From Photobacterium rosenbergii (GTDB taxonomy: Bacteria; Pseudomonadota; Gammaproteobacteria; Enterobacterales; Vibrionaceae): a stretch of 64,000 bases of DNA. Below are positions 54,259 to 63,061 of the stretch, piece by piece. The notes under the pieces are model-generated. The model saw nothing but the letters and a program-made list of their open reading frames with translations, ran no database searches and was not told the DNA's origin. Position numbers and translations under genes: made by a program. Each line of letters starts with the position of its first letter. Within the stretch, counting starts at the first letter, position 1. The DNA is taken from assembly GCF_003026455.1 (NCBI RefSeq), contig NZ_PYMB01000009.1:1-64000 (forward strand), in the 5' to 3' direction.

Positions 54259-55389
54259 TTAATGATCAAGAAACAGGTAATTTTGCCAGCTCTTCATCCT
54301 GATCAGCACTTTTCGCATCACTGACACATGCTCGAAACTGTCAGAATAAACGGCGATTTCGACATTGGCCCCTTGCGGTAGATTGTACTCGCTCAGATCA
54401 TCGGTGATTTTTAATTTGACCAAAGGCCGACCTTGGCGCAGTAACAAGTCGCTGCCGTACAACACCCCAGCGGCTTGGATTTGGCTCTCACCGATAGCGG
54501 GCAACACTTCAACTACCTCACCTTGGAACGTTTTGCCGGGCAGGGCACGGAAAATAAAATCCGCCTTGAAGCCGGGGCGTAACCTGAGTAAGGAGTTTTG
54601 CCTAAATGCGCCAATAAAGAACTGCTCCTCCTGGTGGACGAACGTCATTACCGGTTTGAGCGGCAGCGGTACGGCCATCATTCCTGGGCGTAAGGTGACC
54701 TGAGTGACATAGCCGGCGGTAGGGGCATGTACTACGGTCTCCTCAAGATTGAACTGGGCTTGGATTAACTGGGCGCGCACCTTGGCGATAGCCGTATTCT
54801 CCCCCATAATTTGTGATTCATAGGCTAACTTTGCCCGTTGCTCTTCGGCACGGGCTGCAGAGAGCGATGCCTCGGCACTGCGATAGAACTGGCGGCGGTT
54901 GTCCACTTCCGATTTGGTAAAGGCACCGCGCTTGTAACCCTTTTCGTAGCGCTGGAACTGGGTAAGGGTCCTATCCCGTTCGGCAACTGCCCGCTCGGTA
55001 CTTGCCTTGGCAGCGTGGTAAGCCGCTTCAAGCCCCATCACATTTTGCTTGGCTTCGGCCAGTGCCGCTAATTGTAACTGGACTTCGGCTTCATAAGGGG
55101 TCGGGTCGATGCGAAACAGCACATCGCCTTCCTTCACTGGGATATTGGCCTCAACGGGAACCTCCACCACTTTGCCCCTAACGCCAGTCACTATGGGGGT
55201 GGTGACATAGAACTGGCCCCCCAAATTACTGTGTGGATGGTTGTAGTTCATCAGCAGAATCAGGGTGCCGATAAGGACAATACCCCCGAGTACCGCTGTT
55301 GGGACTGTCCATTTGTTTAGCGGGATGTTGAAGATCTTAAAGACGGCAATACACAGTGCGGCGTAGGTCAGAATGAGTAATAGATCCAT
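54259..55389 (-). CDS. yibH: YibH-like HlyD family protein
   Basis: A 376-residue membrane-fusion (HlyD/EmrA-like) protein, near the 378 residues of E. coli YibH. Two N-terminal hydrophobic segments are followed by the split lipoyl domain (VRGKVVEVPVEANIPVKEGD, VVHAPTAGYVTQVTLRPGM), a long coiled coil between them (about 100-210), and a C-terminal beta-barrel. Its ATG shares one base with the stop of yibI (TAATG). By context it works with YibI in the inner membrane; no dedicated transporter subunit is adjacent, and the exported compound is unknown. Confidence 0.85.
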   Translation of the reverse strand: MDLLLILTYAALCIAVFKIFNIPLNKWTVPTAVLGGIVLIGTLILLMNYNHPHSNLGGQFYVTTPIVTGVRGKVVEVPVEANIPVKEGDVLFRIDPTPYEAEVQLQLAALAEAKQNVMGLEAAYHAAKASTERAVAERDRTLTQFQRYEKGYKRGAFTKSEVDNRRQFYRSAEASLSAARAEEQRAKLAYESQIMGENTAIAKVRAQLIQAQFNLEETVVHAPTAGYVTQVTLRPGMMAVPLPLKPVMTFVHQEEQFFIGAFRQNSLLRLRPGFKADFIFRALPGKTFQGEVVEVLPAIGESQIQAAGVLYGSDLLLRQGRPLVKLKITDDLSEYNLPQGANVEIAVYSDSFEHVSVMRKVLIRMKSWQNYLFLDH

Positions 55390-55826
55390 TAGCGCTCATC
55401 CTCCTGAGAATTATTGTCCGTATTGTCACCCTTGGTATTCTGGGTGTCTGCGTTCTTGGTGTTTATATTGGGCGCTGTTCCATTCTTGGCTTGCATGACT
55501 TCCAGTTCAGCGACCTTTCCGGTCAGGTGCTCGACCTGCTCAGAGAGCTTGAGGATTTCATGGTGGAGCTCATTCTGCTCATTCTGGATTTTGGTAAAGC
55601 CCCAGCCCCTGTCTTCACGCCACAAAGTGGCCCAGATCCAAAGAAAGGGCCATAAGGCATGCAGGGTGAACAAACTGACCCAGCCGGCATAGTGAATGGC
55701 ATCCTGGTGGGGATGGTTGCGCTTTTTGGAGATTTCGTAGGGGATATCATGGATGGCGATGATCCCGTAGAACAGGAAGATCGCGACAAAGCACAATACG
55801 CCCAAGGCAAAATAGTCGAGAAACAT
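55389..55826 (-). CDS. yibI: YibI-like DUF3302 membrane protein
   Basis: A 145-residue inner-membrane protein beginning MFLDYFALGVLCFVAIFLFY. The family block HDIPYEISKKRNHPHQDAIH, then GWVSLFTLHALWPFLWIWAT, is nearly the same in E. coli YibI (about 120 residues). The C-terminal part is a coiled coil followed by an Asn/Asp/Thr-rich tail longer than in E. coli. It is first gene of the yibI-yibH operon. Function is unknown beyond a presumed partnership with the HlyD-like protein. Confidence 0.88.
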   Translation of the reverse strand: MFLDYFALGVLCFVAIFLFYGIIAIHDIPYEISKKRNHPHQDAIHYAGWVSLFTLHALWPFLWIWATLWREDRGWGFTKIQNEQNELHHEILKLSEQVEHLTGKVAELEVMQAKNGTAPNINTKNADTQNTKGDNTDNNSQEDER

Positions 55827-56096
55827 CCTTGCTCCTTGTCCTTGGTAACCACATTAAAATTTAGCACCAATTTACTTTTATGCTTGTTTTTGTTGGGTTT
55901 ATTTTGATTGTCCTCAGCAATCTAAACATTGGGTAATGATGACCTTTTGGCGAATTTGTTCTCCAGTTTTTGACATATTGGTCGATATAGAGAGTCAGCG
56001 AGAGAAATACCGCCGTTTTGCAAAAATAGCGCGCTCTCACCGAATGCCAGAGGGTTTCGGTAACATAGAACAATGAATACTGAGTGTAGAGGGGAT

Positions 56097-57407
56097 ATGC
56101 CTTATCTAATGGTTATTACTGGCCTGTCAGCGGGCCTATTGGCGTGGATCCTGTATCGCGTGTTTACTTCTCAGGGTAAACACCAACAGTCGTTAGAAGA
56201 GAAACGACAGAAAGAAGCCCGATATCAGCAGGTACTGGAAAAAGCCAAGATAGCCGAGCGCGAAGAAAAAATCTTCAAGGCTCAGACTGGGCATGTTTCC
56301 AGCCAGTTATCCCTCGCCAAAGAATATGAGCTCACTAATATTCGTGAGGCGATTAACTGGTACGAGAAAGCCGCTAATCTCGACAATATCATTGCTCAAA
56401 ATGCCTTGGCTCGACTGTGTCGTGCTGATATTGACGATCCGGATGGAGAAGCCAAATCGATATATTGGGAGCAGGTGGTCAAAGCCAAACGTGGCGAAGC
56501 CAAAGAGTTATTTGAGCTAGGCTTACTGCAGATACGCGGACAGGGAACCGAAATTGATGTCGAGGCCGGGTTGGGCAATGTCCTGCAAGCGGCTGATAAA
56601 GAGTTGTTGGACGCAATGTTGTTCCTTGGCGATTGGTATCTATCGGAGTTTTCTCAACCCCATGAACCGTTGGAGGCCTTCTTATGGCGTTTCCGGGCTG
56701 CCAAACAGGGTAATATCAATGGCTTTATGAAAACGGCATTTTGCTATCAGGCCGGGATTGGAGTGAGCAAGGACAGTAGTCGCGCCCTGTACTGGCTGGA
56801 GCGCGCTGCAGAGCGAGGCGAAGGTGAAGCTCAGATGCTGGTGGCTAAAATGCACAACAAAGATACGATGGCTGATGCCGCAATCGCCTATATTTGGTAC
56901 TCCTTGGCGTATGTGAATGGTTACAAACAAGCGAAAGAAGCCCGGGACGAAGTGGTTCAGCAGTTTGATATCGATACGATTCTCGGGGTACAGAATGTGG
57001 CTAATAGGGTTTACAAGATGCTCAAGCAAGGTGAGAGGCTGGAAGCTCACTCGGTGATCAACTTGCTCGATAAGCTGTACGGACGTGAAGGCTACCGGCC
57101 AACGGATGAGATGCTTGAAACCTTGGCGCTAGGCGAGCTGGAAACGGAAATGGCAACGTTACAGCCCGTGGCAAAGGGAGGAGCTGCTGCGGAGGTTTCA
57201 CCAGAAACGACATTCCCCGCTTCCGATGCAACAGAAACTGCTTCTCCATCGGCCGAGCGGATTATGGACTCCGCAGTAGGGTTGGGTGCCGATAGTCGCC
57301 AAAGCCACATTGCAATGTCAGGTTACCAGCAGCAATCATGGCAGACATCATGGGATAGCTTGCTAGCCGGTAGTGAAAACAAGCCAAAGCCTAAAAATAG
57401 CGATTAA
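56097..57407 (+). CDS. Sel1-repeat membrane-anchored protein
   Basis: A 436-residue protein with one N-terminal transmembrane helix (about 4-22), a charged coiled coil (about 30-65) and a run of Sel1/TPR-like repeats (about 75-290). Repeat hallmarks include AINWYEKAANLDNIIAQNAL, RALYWLERAAERGEGEAQML and IAYIWYSLAYVNGYKQA. The C-terminal third is low-complexity and rich in Ala, Ser, Thr and Glu. ATG at 56097 follows AGAGGGG; an ATG at 56073 has no ribosome site. Such proteins act as scaffolds in signalling or envelope complexes. It is a lone gene with a strong terminator. Confidence 0.82.
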   Translation: MPYLMVITGLSAGLLAWILYRVFTSQGKHQQSLEEKRQKEARYQQVLEKAKIAEREEKIFKAQTGHVSSQLSLAKEYELTNIREAINWYEKAANLDNIIAQNALARLCRADIDDPDGEAKSIYWEQVVKAKRGEAKELFELGLLQIRGQGTEIDVEAGLGNVLQAADKELLDAMLFLGDWYLSEFSQPHEPLEAFLWRFRAAKQGNINGFMKTAFCYQAGIGVSKDSSRALYWLERAAERGEGEAQMLVAKMHNKDTMADAAIAYIWYSLAYVNGYKQAKEARDEVVQQFDIDTILGVQNVANRVYKMLKQGERLEAHSVINLLDKLYGREGYRPTDEMLETLALGELETEMATLQPVAKGGAAAEVSPETTFPASDATETASPSAERIMDSAVGLGADSRQSHIAMSGYQQQSWQTSWDSLLAGSENKPKPKNSD

Positions 57408-57430
57408 CGGAGTGGGTTGACTGAATAGGT

Positions 57431-57466
57431 AAAGGCCCCACGTTGGAATTCAAACGTGGGGCCTTT
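57431..57466. terminator. Bidirectional terminator between converging genes
   Basis: A perfect 14-base stem (AAAGGCCCCACGTT and its complement) with an eight-base loop, between the Sel1-repeat gene and the HAD phosphatase gene. Confidence 0.9.
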
Positions 57467-57473
57467 CTGGTTA

Positions 57474-58139
57474 TTAGGCTCGGATATAGTCCAGTAACTG
57501 CGGCATTTCAGTCAGGGTGATCACCCTTGGGTCATTGATTTCCGGCGCATGGGGAGCCGCGTAGTGGAAGGTCGGGATCCCGGCATTAAGCCCAGCCTGG
57601 ACACCGCGAGAAGTATCGTCGACAAATACGCAGTCTTTCAGCCGGTAGCCCATATTCATGGCGGCAAAGTGCAGCAAGTCTGGGTCTGGCTTCCAACTGC
57701 TGGCTTCGAAGCCGCTAAACAGCTTACCTTCGAAAAAGTGCAGCATATTGGTCAGGCCGAGGGTGTGCTCCATCTTGTGGACCGGTCCGTTGGATGCGAT
57801 GCACATGTCGATTCCGAGTTGGGTTAACTCCTCGAGTAAATCCGGTACACCGTCAATGGGTTTTAGGTACTCGTTGAAGAGCTTGCGGCACTCTTCGCGG
57901 TACATAGGTTCGAGGGTGTCAATAGACACGGTTACCCCAGTACGACGCCGGGTTTCGGCGAGGATGTCAACAATCTTGCCGCCTTGGAAGTGCTCAATAC
58001 ACTCGTCAAGGCTCAGCTCTCCGCCAAGCCGGGAAAAAATGTTCACTAATGCTTGGTTACACAGCCGTTCGCTGTCTACCAAGGTACCGTCACAGTCAAA
58101 TATGACGCAGCGGGTTTGATAGGGCTGATCCTTACTCAT
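57474..58139 (-). CDS. HAD-superfamily phosphatase, YieH-like
   Basis: A 221-residue HAD phosphatase with the nucleophile motif FDCDGTLVDS (Asp15 and Asp17), motif II in IASNGP, the motif III lysine in SSWKPDPDLL and motif IV in VFVDDTSRGVQAG. The cap region and the stretch KMEHTLGLTNMLHFFEGKLF followed by SGF match E. coli YieH, a 6-phosphogluconate and sugar-phosphate phosphatase. Similar activity is expected, but HAD substrate choice cannot be fixed by sequence. It is a single gene. Confidence 0.87.
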   Translation of the reverse strand: MSKDQPYQTRCVIFDCDGTLVDSERLCNQALVNIFSRLGGELSLDECIEHFQGGKIVDILAETRRRTGVTVSIDTLEPMYREECRKLFNEYLKPIDGVPDLLEELTQLGIDMCIASNGPVHKMEHTLGLTNMLHFFEGKLFSGFEASSWKPDPDLLHFAAMNMGYRLKDCVFVDDTSRGVQAGLNAGIPTFHYAAPHAPEINDPRVITLTEMPQLLDYIRA

Positions 58140-58344
58140 ATTCTTATCCTGTATATCTCGCTGCTTTGATTGTTAATCCAGCCCTGCGATTTCGACAATA
58201 CAGAATTTGGCGTTTTGCTAGCTACATCGCCTACCGCCTATAAAATGACAAGAATTATTTGAATCAGCGCGCATTAAGCGGGCTACCGGCAGCCTTATAG
58301 GGCCGCTGGCCTATTGTCATGAACTGTGCTTATCGATGAAGGCT

Positions 58345-58782
58345 TCATTCAAGTATGGTTACCCCTGAGCCAACATCATTTTGCTCAGCGTGCAAAAAGG
58401 CCCAGATCACATCCTCATGCTCAGCGACTAACTGATATAGATCATGGTAGTTGGTGGCGTTAGCGGCCTGTTGACGGTAGCGCAGGGCATAAGGCTCAAC
58501 CCAGTTAGCCAGGGTGTCGACCAAGCTGTTCCATTCAAGATTGAGCCAGTTTTCGGCGTCACGTTGGCCTTTAATTTCCATTTCACTGTCGTGGTCTGGG
58601 CAGGCGATATTGATAGCGTTTAATCCTGCTTTCAGTTTAATTGCAGTGATTTGCTCCACTTTTATCAAAAGTTGCCATTTATGGATGTGGTTATCGTCAC
58701 TATACTTGTTGGCAAAAGTAGTAAAAAAGGCAATGCCGTAAAGTTCACCGAAATAGGCAGAAAGCAACAGATCTGTTTGCAT
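58345..58782 (-). CDS. Hypothetical helical protein (145 aa)
   Basis: A mostly helical protein of 145 residues from the ATG at 58782. An open frame continues 19 codons upstream, but that part is proline-rich and lies in the promoter of the divergent acetyltransferase. The segment ELYGIAFFTTFANKYSDDNH followed by a second long helix (WQLLIKVEQITAIKLKAGL) and a C-terminal helical EHEDVIWAFLHAEQ recalls the four-helix layout of ferritin-like proteins, with Glu and His in places that could bind metal. That is only a shape impression; I do not recognise the family. Confidence 0.6.
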   Translation of the reverse strand: MQTDLLLSAYFGELYGIAFFTTFANKYSDDNHIHKWQLLIKVEQITAIKLKAGLNAINIACPDHDSEMEIKGQRDAENWLNLEWNSLVDTLANWVEPYALRYRQQAANATNYHDLYQLVAEHEDVIWAFLHAEQNDVGSGVTILE

Positions 58783-58854
58783 GGGCGGGGCCTGTGTTGA
58801 TGGTTTGGTTGAACATGCCGGGTGAGGCAGTGGTGGCAATTATAAGGGGTGGCT

Positions 58855-59517
58855 ATGACTTCATCCATTTTTCCTTCATGGCTTGGCGGCTATGAAGTTA
58901 GGGAACATGTGAAGAACCCGAATATCTCGGTCGGGGAGCATACGTATTATTCGGGTTATTATCATGATAAGCATTTCGAGGATCACTGTGTCCGTTATCT
59001 GCTGGGGGACCACTCTAGCCGGGCGGTATGGGAGTCGGGGATCTTCGGCGAAGTTGACCAGCTTATCATTGGCAAGTACTGCTCGATTGCATCAGGCGCC
59101 ACATTCATGCTGGCGGGCAATCAGGGCCACCGCCATGATTGGATTTCCTCGTTTCCATTCGATGTGGGCAAATTCGGTGATAAAGTGAAATCCGGCTTCG
59201 AACGGGCTGGCGATACCGTGATTGGTAACGATGTCTGGATCGGCAGTGAATGCGTCATTATGCCAGGGGTGACCATAGGTGATGGTGCGGTCATTGGCGC
59301 CCGGACAGTCGTGACCAAAGATGTTGCTCCCTATGCGGTGATCGTAGGTAACCCGGGTCAGGAAATCAAAAAGCGGTTCAGTGACGAGCACATTGCTAAG
59401 TTACTGGAGATGAAATGGTGGGACTGGTCAATCAAACAGCTGCAGGAAAATATGGACGTTATGTGTAGTAATGATATCGATGCCCTGTATGAGCGCTACA
59501 AAGGTTTCGATTTATAA
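58855..59517 (+). CDS. CatB-like (type B) xenobiotic acetyltransferase
   Basis: A 220-residue left-handed beta-helix acetyltransferase of the CatB/Vat class. Most blocks of CatB are visible: VKNPNISVGEHTYYSGYYHD, LIIGKYCSIASGATFMLAGN ending in QGHRHDW (catalytic His92), GNDVWIGSECVIMPGVTIGD, and KKRFSDEHIAKLLEMKWWDW. About ten residues are inserted before LIIG compared with plasmid CatB. The family O-acetylates chloramphenicol or streptogramins with acetyl-CoA, but many chromosomal members have no proven drug substrate. AAGGGG precedes ATG at 58855. There are no integron or transposon signs nearby, so it looks native. Confidence 0.87.
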   Translation: MTSSIFPSWLGGYEVREHVKNPNISVGEHTYYSGYYHDKHFEDHCVRYLLGDHSSRAVWESGIFGEVDQLIIGKYCSIASGATFMLAGNQGHRHDWISSFPFDVGKFGDKVKSGFERAGDTVIGNDVWIGSECVIMPGVTIGDGAVIGARTVVTKDVAPYAVIVGNPGQEIKKRFSDEHIAKLLEMKWWDWSIKQLQENMDVMCSNDIDALYERYKGFDL

Positions 59518-59538
59518 CCCATAAATTTATCCTATAAG

Positions 59539-59566
59539 AAAACGGTCAGCTTGCTGGCCGTTTTTT
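59539..59566. terminator. Terminator after the CatB-like gene
   Basis: AAAACGG-T-CAG and CTG-G-CCGTTTT around a four-base loop, with a T run. The AraC gene converges on it from the other side. Confidence 0.85.
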
Positions 59567-59579
59567 GTTCAAGCGGGCC

Positions 59580-60593
59580 TCACAAAAAATGCGTGGGGCT
59601 ATGGCCGGTCCAGCCTTTGAATGCCCGGGAAAAACTGCTGAGGTCGGCAAACCCGAGCCGGAAGGCGATATCGGTCAGGTTGATATTGGGCTGACTGATA
59701 AGCAGCAGTGCTTTTTCCAGCTTATATTGTTCCAAGACCTGGCGGTAACTGGAGCCTAAGACTGCGAGTCGGCGGTTGAGGGTCCTGACACTCATCAGCA
59801 TCTCTGCCGCAATTTTTTCCCGTGAGATATCCTTTAGGTTGGGCTCGTTATCAAGCAACTTGTAGATAAGTAGAATGATATCGTGACTTTCCAATTGGCT
59901 AACTGCTTGGCGCAAGGGGGGGATTGTGACGGAATAGATATTAGGATCACGGCCTTTTAATCGGATTTCTCTCGCATTGCTGGGGAAGCAGATTTTTAAA
60001 ATCGGCGAGCCCGTTTTGATTTGGCACCCCATCAACTGCTCGAACTGTGGCTGTAGTAGCTGGGGGAATGGCCAGCGGGTAATCTTTAGAATCAATTTAT
60101 CTACCCCACCTGTCGATTGCTGGATCATCTCGATTAAAGTCGCGACATACATCATGAACCCATGATCGGATACCTTTGACTTGTCATTGAAGGGATCATG
60201 GTTGATCACCCATAGTTCGCTGTTGCCTTTGGGTGTGATGTGGTGCTTGAGCCGGATAGGTGAGCCTATCAAAATGCAGTACTGGCAGGCATCTTGGATG
60301 AAGGTATTGAGATCATTGCCGGTCCACAGTGCCAGTGAGTAGCAACTAAAGGTGAGCGGTGAGACATGCTTGGCGGCAAATGCCGGAAAGAGTGGCTCGC
60401 CACTGTCTTGGCACAGTTGGTTAAACCGAGTGCTGAAAGCGCGCAGGTCGGCAGGGCGTATCCGGATCCTTTCACTTGATGTTTCATCGGGAAAGTAATC
60501 GTTAGGCTCTAGGCCGAACTGAAGGGCGGCCTGCTGGAGCATTTCCCGCCATCCTTTGTGGATTGACATGGAAGCACAGGGGACTTGTGGCAT
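59580..60593 (-). CDS. AraC family regulator with Arabinose_bd-type N-terminus
   Basis: A regulator of about 337 residues. The N-terminal two thirds match the OruR/ArgR-like AraC subgroup (PF12625 type): FSTRFNQLCQDSGEPLFPAF, then LTFSCYSLALWTG and YCILIGSPIRLKHHITP. The C-terminal AraC domain has SREKIAAEMLMSVRTLNRRL and NINLTDIAFRLGFADLSSFS followed by RAFKGWTGHSP. The start is uncertain (ATG at 60593 or 60569; a longer frame to 60662 exists), since no site has a good ribosome sequence. Its target is unknown; the upstream neighbour across 630 bases is ackA. Confidence 0.82.
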   Translation of the reverse strand: MPQVPCASMSIHKGWREMLQQAALQFGLEPNDYFPDETSSERIRIRPADLRAFSTRFNQLCQDSGEPLFPAFAAKHVSPLTFSCYSLALWTGNDLNTFIQDACQYCILIGSPIRLKHHITPKGNSELWVINHDPFNDKSKVSDHGFMMYVATLIEMIQQSTGGVDKLILKITRWPFPQLLQPQFEQLMGCQIKTGSPILKICFPSNAREIRLKGRDPNIYSVTIPPLRQAVSQLESHDIILLIYKLLDNEPNLKDISREKIAAEMLMSVRTLNRRLAVLGSSYRQVLEQYKLEKALLLISQPNINLTDIAFRLGFADLSSFSRAFKGWTGHSPTHFL

Positions 60594-61219
60594 CGAGGCT
60601 TGATAGGTTATGTGTCTTAATGAATATCGTATTGATTTTACAGAATGAATGCATTTGTACATTCAACAAAATGTGACTTGCTTGGTGCTTGTCACCGATG
60701 TGTTAAGTATTTGTTCAGCGAATGCCGCCCTTGATTCGATAGATTGGTGCGGCCTTGAGCAGGAGTTGCTCCCTTTGTCAGGTATCACCTTACCATGCTT
60801 AAAATAAAATCCTGTTAATCAGCTGGTTACGCTTTATCCTTTGCTCTTTTTATGAGGGATTATGTGCCACCTGACTCATATGTGTTTTTCTTCCCCTTTT
60901 TGCGCCTGCTTTTTTCTATAATTTGTTTAATGCAATAAACATTTCTTTATGTGTTTTTGTCGTCTCTGGTTACAAAATAGACGCACGAAAACGTTTTCGT
61001 TGCTTTAAACTTGATCTGAACCAGTGAATTTTCAATTTTTTTCAAAATTATCGAAACAAAAGTTGAGTTATTCAAAAAAAATTGAATAATGTAATCAAAA
61101 GCTATAAATCAGAAGAAAATGCTGCTCCACACTTTTTCTTCTGGATAGGTCAACAGACCGGATAGACGTGTAACGGAACTTATTGTTCTTGAGCCCAATT
61201 TAATCTGATGAGATAACCC
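60594..61219. other. Long divergent intergenic region before ackA
   Basis: This 626-base non-coding region holds the promoters of the AraC gene and ackA. It has a very AT-rich part (60900-61110) and the palindrome at 60985-61000. No open frame looks protein-like. Confidence 0.6.
60985..61000. promoter_or_regulatory. Perfect PurR/LacI-type palindrome upstream of ackA
   Basis: ACGAAAACGTTTTCGT is a perfect 16-base palindrome that resembles PurR and related LacI-family operators (ACGCAAACGTTTGCGT type). It lies 220 bases before ackA. Which regulator binds is unknown. Confidence 0.55.
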
Positions 61220-62413
61220 ATGAGCAACTCTCTAGTACTTGTAATCAACTCTGGCAGTTCTTCACTTAAGTTTGCCCTTATCGACACTGTAAGCGGTGAA
61301 GCGACCCTGAGCGGCCTTGGCGAATGTTTCGGCCTGCCTGAAGCAGTAGTCAGCTGGAAAATCGATGGTGAGAAGCACGAGCACATGCTTGATGCTGAAG
61401 GTAACCACCACCAGCAAGCCGTTGATCGCATTGTTGCCCTGCTTGAAGAACTAGGCATGAAGCAAGACATCGTTGCTATCGGTCACCGTGTTGTACACGG
61501 CGGTGAGAAATTCACTAAGACGGTTAAGATTGACGAGGCTGTACTGGAAGAGATCGACAACCTGAGCGATCTGGCTCCTCTTCATAACCCTGCACACGTA
61601 ATCGGTATGCGCGCTGCAATGAAGGCGTTCCCAAGCCTGTCTCAGTACGCGGTATTCGATACAGCTTTCCACCAGACTATGCCAGCTAAAGCATACACTG
61701 GTGCTATCTCTCAGAAGCTATACAACGACTACGGTATCCGCCGTTACGGTTTCCACGGTACTAGCCACTTCTTCGTAAGCCGTGAAGCCGCTAAGATGAT
61801 CAACAAGCCAGTTGAAGACAGCAACTTCATCTCTGTTCACCTAGGTAACGGTGCTTCAGTATGTGCTGTTAAGAACGGTAAGTCAGTAGACACCAGCATG
61901 GGCTTCACTCCACTTGCAGGCCTAATGATGGGTACTCGCTGTGGTGACCTTGACCCAAGTATCATTGAGTTCCTACTGAAGAAAGGTTGGTCTCAGGAAG
62001 AAGTGTTCGACGAGCTTAACAAGAAGTCTGGTCTTCTAGGTGTATCTGGCCTGACTAGCGACTGTCGCGGCATCATCGAAGCGATGGAAAACGGCCACGA
62101 AGGCGCAACACTGGCATTTGAACTGTTCTGCTACCGTGTAGCTAAGTACATCGGTTCTTACATGGTTGCACTAGACGAGCTAGACGCGATCATCTTCACT
62201 GCGGGTATCGGTGAGAACTCTCAGCCAATCCGTAGCAAGATCCTAGAGAACCTGAAGATCTTCGGCTACCGCGAAGACGAAGAAGGCAACGCTGCAGCAC
62301 GCTTTGGCAACGCTGGTATCATCACCAAACCAAATACGCCAGTTGCTATGGTTATCCCAACGAACGAAGAGTGGGTAATCGCCAAAGAGTCAATGGAACT
62401 GCTACACGCTTAA
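61220..62413 (+). CDS. ackA: Acetate kinase
   Basis: A 397-residue acetate kinase that interconverts acetyl phosphate and ADP with acetate and ATP. Signatures: LVLVINSGSSSLKFAL, GHRVVHGGEKF, the catalytic-site DTAFHQTMP, YGFHGTSHFFVSREAA, and HLGNGASVCAVKNGKSVDTS followed by MGFTPLAGLMMGTRCGDLDP. Codon bias is strong, pointing to high expression. No pta gene follows, unlike the usual ackA-pta pair, so this is probably the second ackA copy that vibrios carry on chromosome 2. It ends in a strong terminator. Confidence 0.95.
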   Translation: MSNSLVLVINSGSSSLKFALIDTVSGEATLSGLGECFGLPEAVVSWKIDGEKHEHMLDAEGNHHQQAVDRIVALLEELGMKQDIVAIGHRVVHGGEKFTKTVKIDEAVLEEIDNLSDLAPLHNPAHVIGMRAAMKAFPSLSQYAVFDTAFHQTMPAKAYTGAISQKLYNDYGIRRYGFHGTSHFFVSREAAKMINKPVEDSNFISVHLGNGASVCAVKNGKSVDTSMGFTPLAGLMMGTRCGDLDPSIIEFLLKKGWSQEEVFDELNKKSGLLGVSGLTSDCRGIIEAMENGHEGATLAFELFCYRVAKYIGSYMVALDELDAIIFTAGIGENSQPIRSKILENLKIFGYREDEEGNAAARFGNAGIITKPNTPVAMVIPTNEEWVIAKESMELLHA

Positions 62414-62440
62414 TTGCAAGTTCCGGTATAGACACTATAG

Positions 62441-62472
62441 AAACCGCCAGCAGAGATGCTGGCGGTTTTTTT
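62441..62472 (+). terminator. ackA terminator
   Basis: AAACCGCCAGCA and TGCTGGCGGTTT around GAGA, followed by T7. Confidence 0.93.
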
Positions 62473-62502
62473 ATCGCTAGAACTCATCACCATCTGGGAA
62501 GT

Positions 62503-62949
62503 TTATATCGATATCGGCGGAACAGATGAGGAAAGACGCTTTTTTACGATAGCCGCCCTGATGTGGTCGTAGATGAAGTTGAACACGAAGGCATAGAGAG
62601 TAATAAATACCGTCACACCAATATCCATAATCAGCGCTTGGTAGAGGCTCACCCCCAAGATCACAGCCATGACAGGGATAGTCAGCACCAGCAGGCCAAG
62701 CTCGAACAAAATCACATGGAAGACTCGCATCGCGATAGTGCGCTGGGTTTTGTCCCCCGGAAAAAACTTGTCGAATATCCAGTTGAAGACAAAGTTCCAG
62801 GCCATGGCTATGGTCGCAATGATTATCATAGTTCCTGATAAGGCCCCGACCTGATGGTCTGTAAAGGTCATCAGCAACACAATCGACAGCGATACCGCCA
62901 ACACTTCGAACAACACGGCGTGGAACACGCGCTCTATAGCACCCATCAA
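62503..62949 (-). CDS. PACE family efflux transporter (AceI-like)
   Basis: A 148-residue four-helix inner-membrane protein formed by two bacterial-transmembrane-pair units. The first has ERVFHAVLFEVLAVSLSIVL, with the membrane glutamate characteristic of the family, and WNFVFNWIFDKFFPGDKTQR; the second has MRVFHVILFELGLLVL and FVFNFIYDHIRAAI. Proton-coupled PACE pumps export chlorhexidine, short diamines and similar cations. It is a single gene between ackA and the LysR regulator, which could control it. Confidence 0.92.
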   Translation of the reverse strand: MMGAIERVFHAVLFEVLAVSLSIVLLMTFTDHQVGALSGTMIIIATIAMAWNFVFNWIFDKFFPGDKTQRTIAMRVFHVILFELGLLVLTIPVMAVILGVSLYQALIMDIGVTVFITLYAFVFNFIYDHIRAAIVKKRLSSSVPPISI

Positions 62950-63061
62950 TCTATCTCCTCTTGTTTCATGGGCTACAAAAGAGCGTGCATTTTGGCAGCT
63001 TGAAACCTAACAGCAAGATAGTGCTCATCACACATCGTGATAGCTTATCTGCGTTATTGCT

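Noticed and set aside
54262..54268. An ATGATCA core near the end of yibH
   Set aside because: It is isolated, inside a coding sequence, and lacks the flanking GGAAC of the true iterons.
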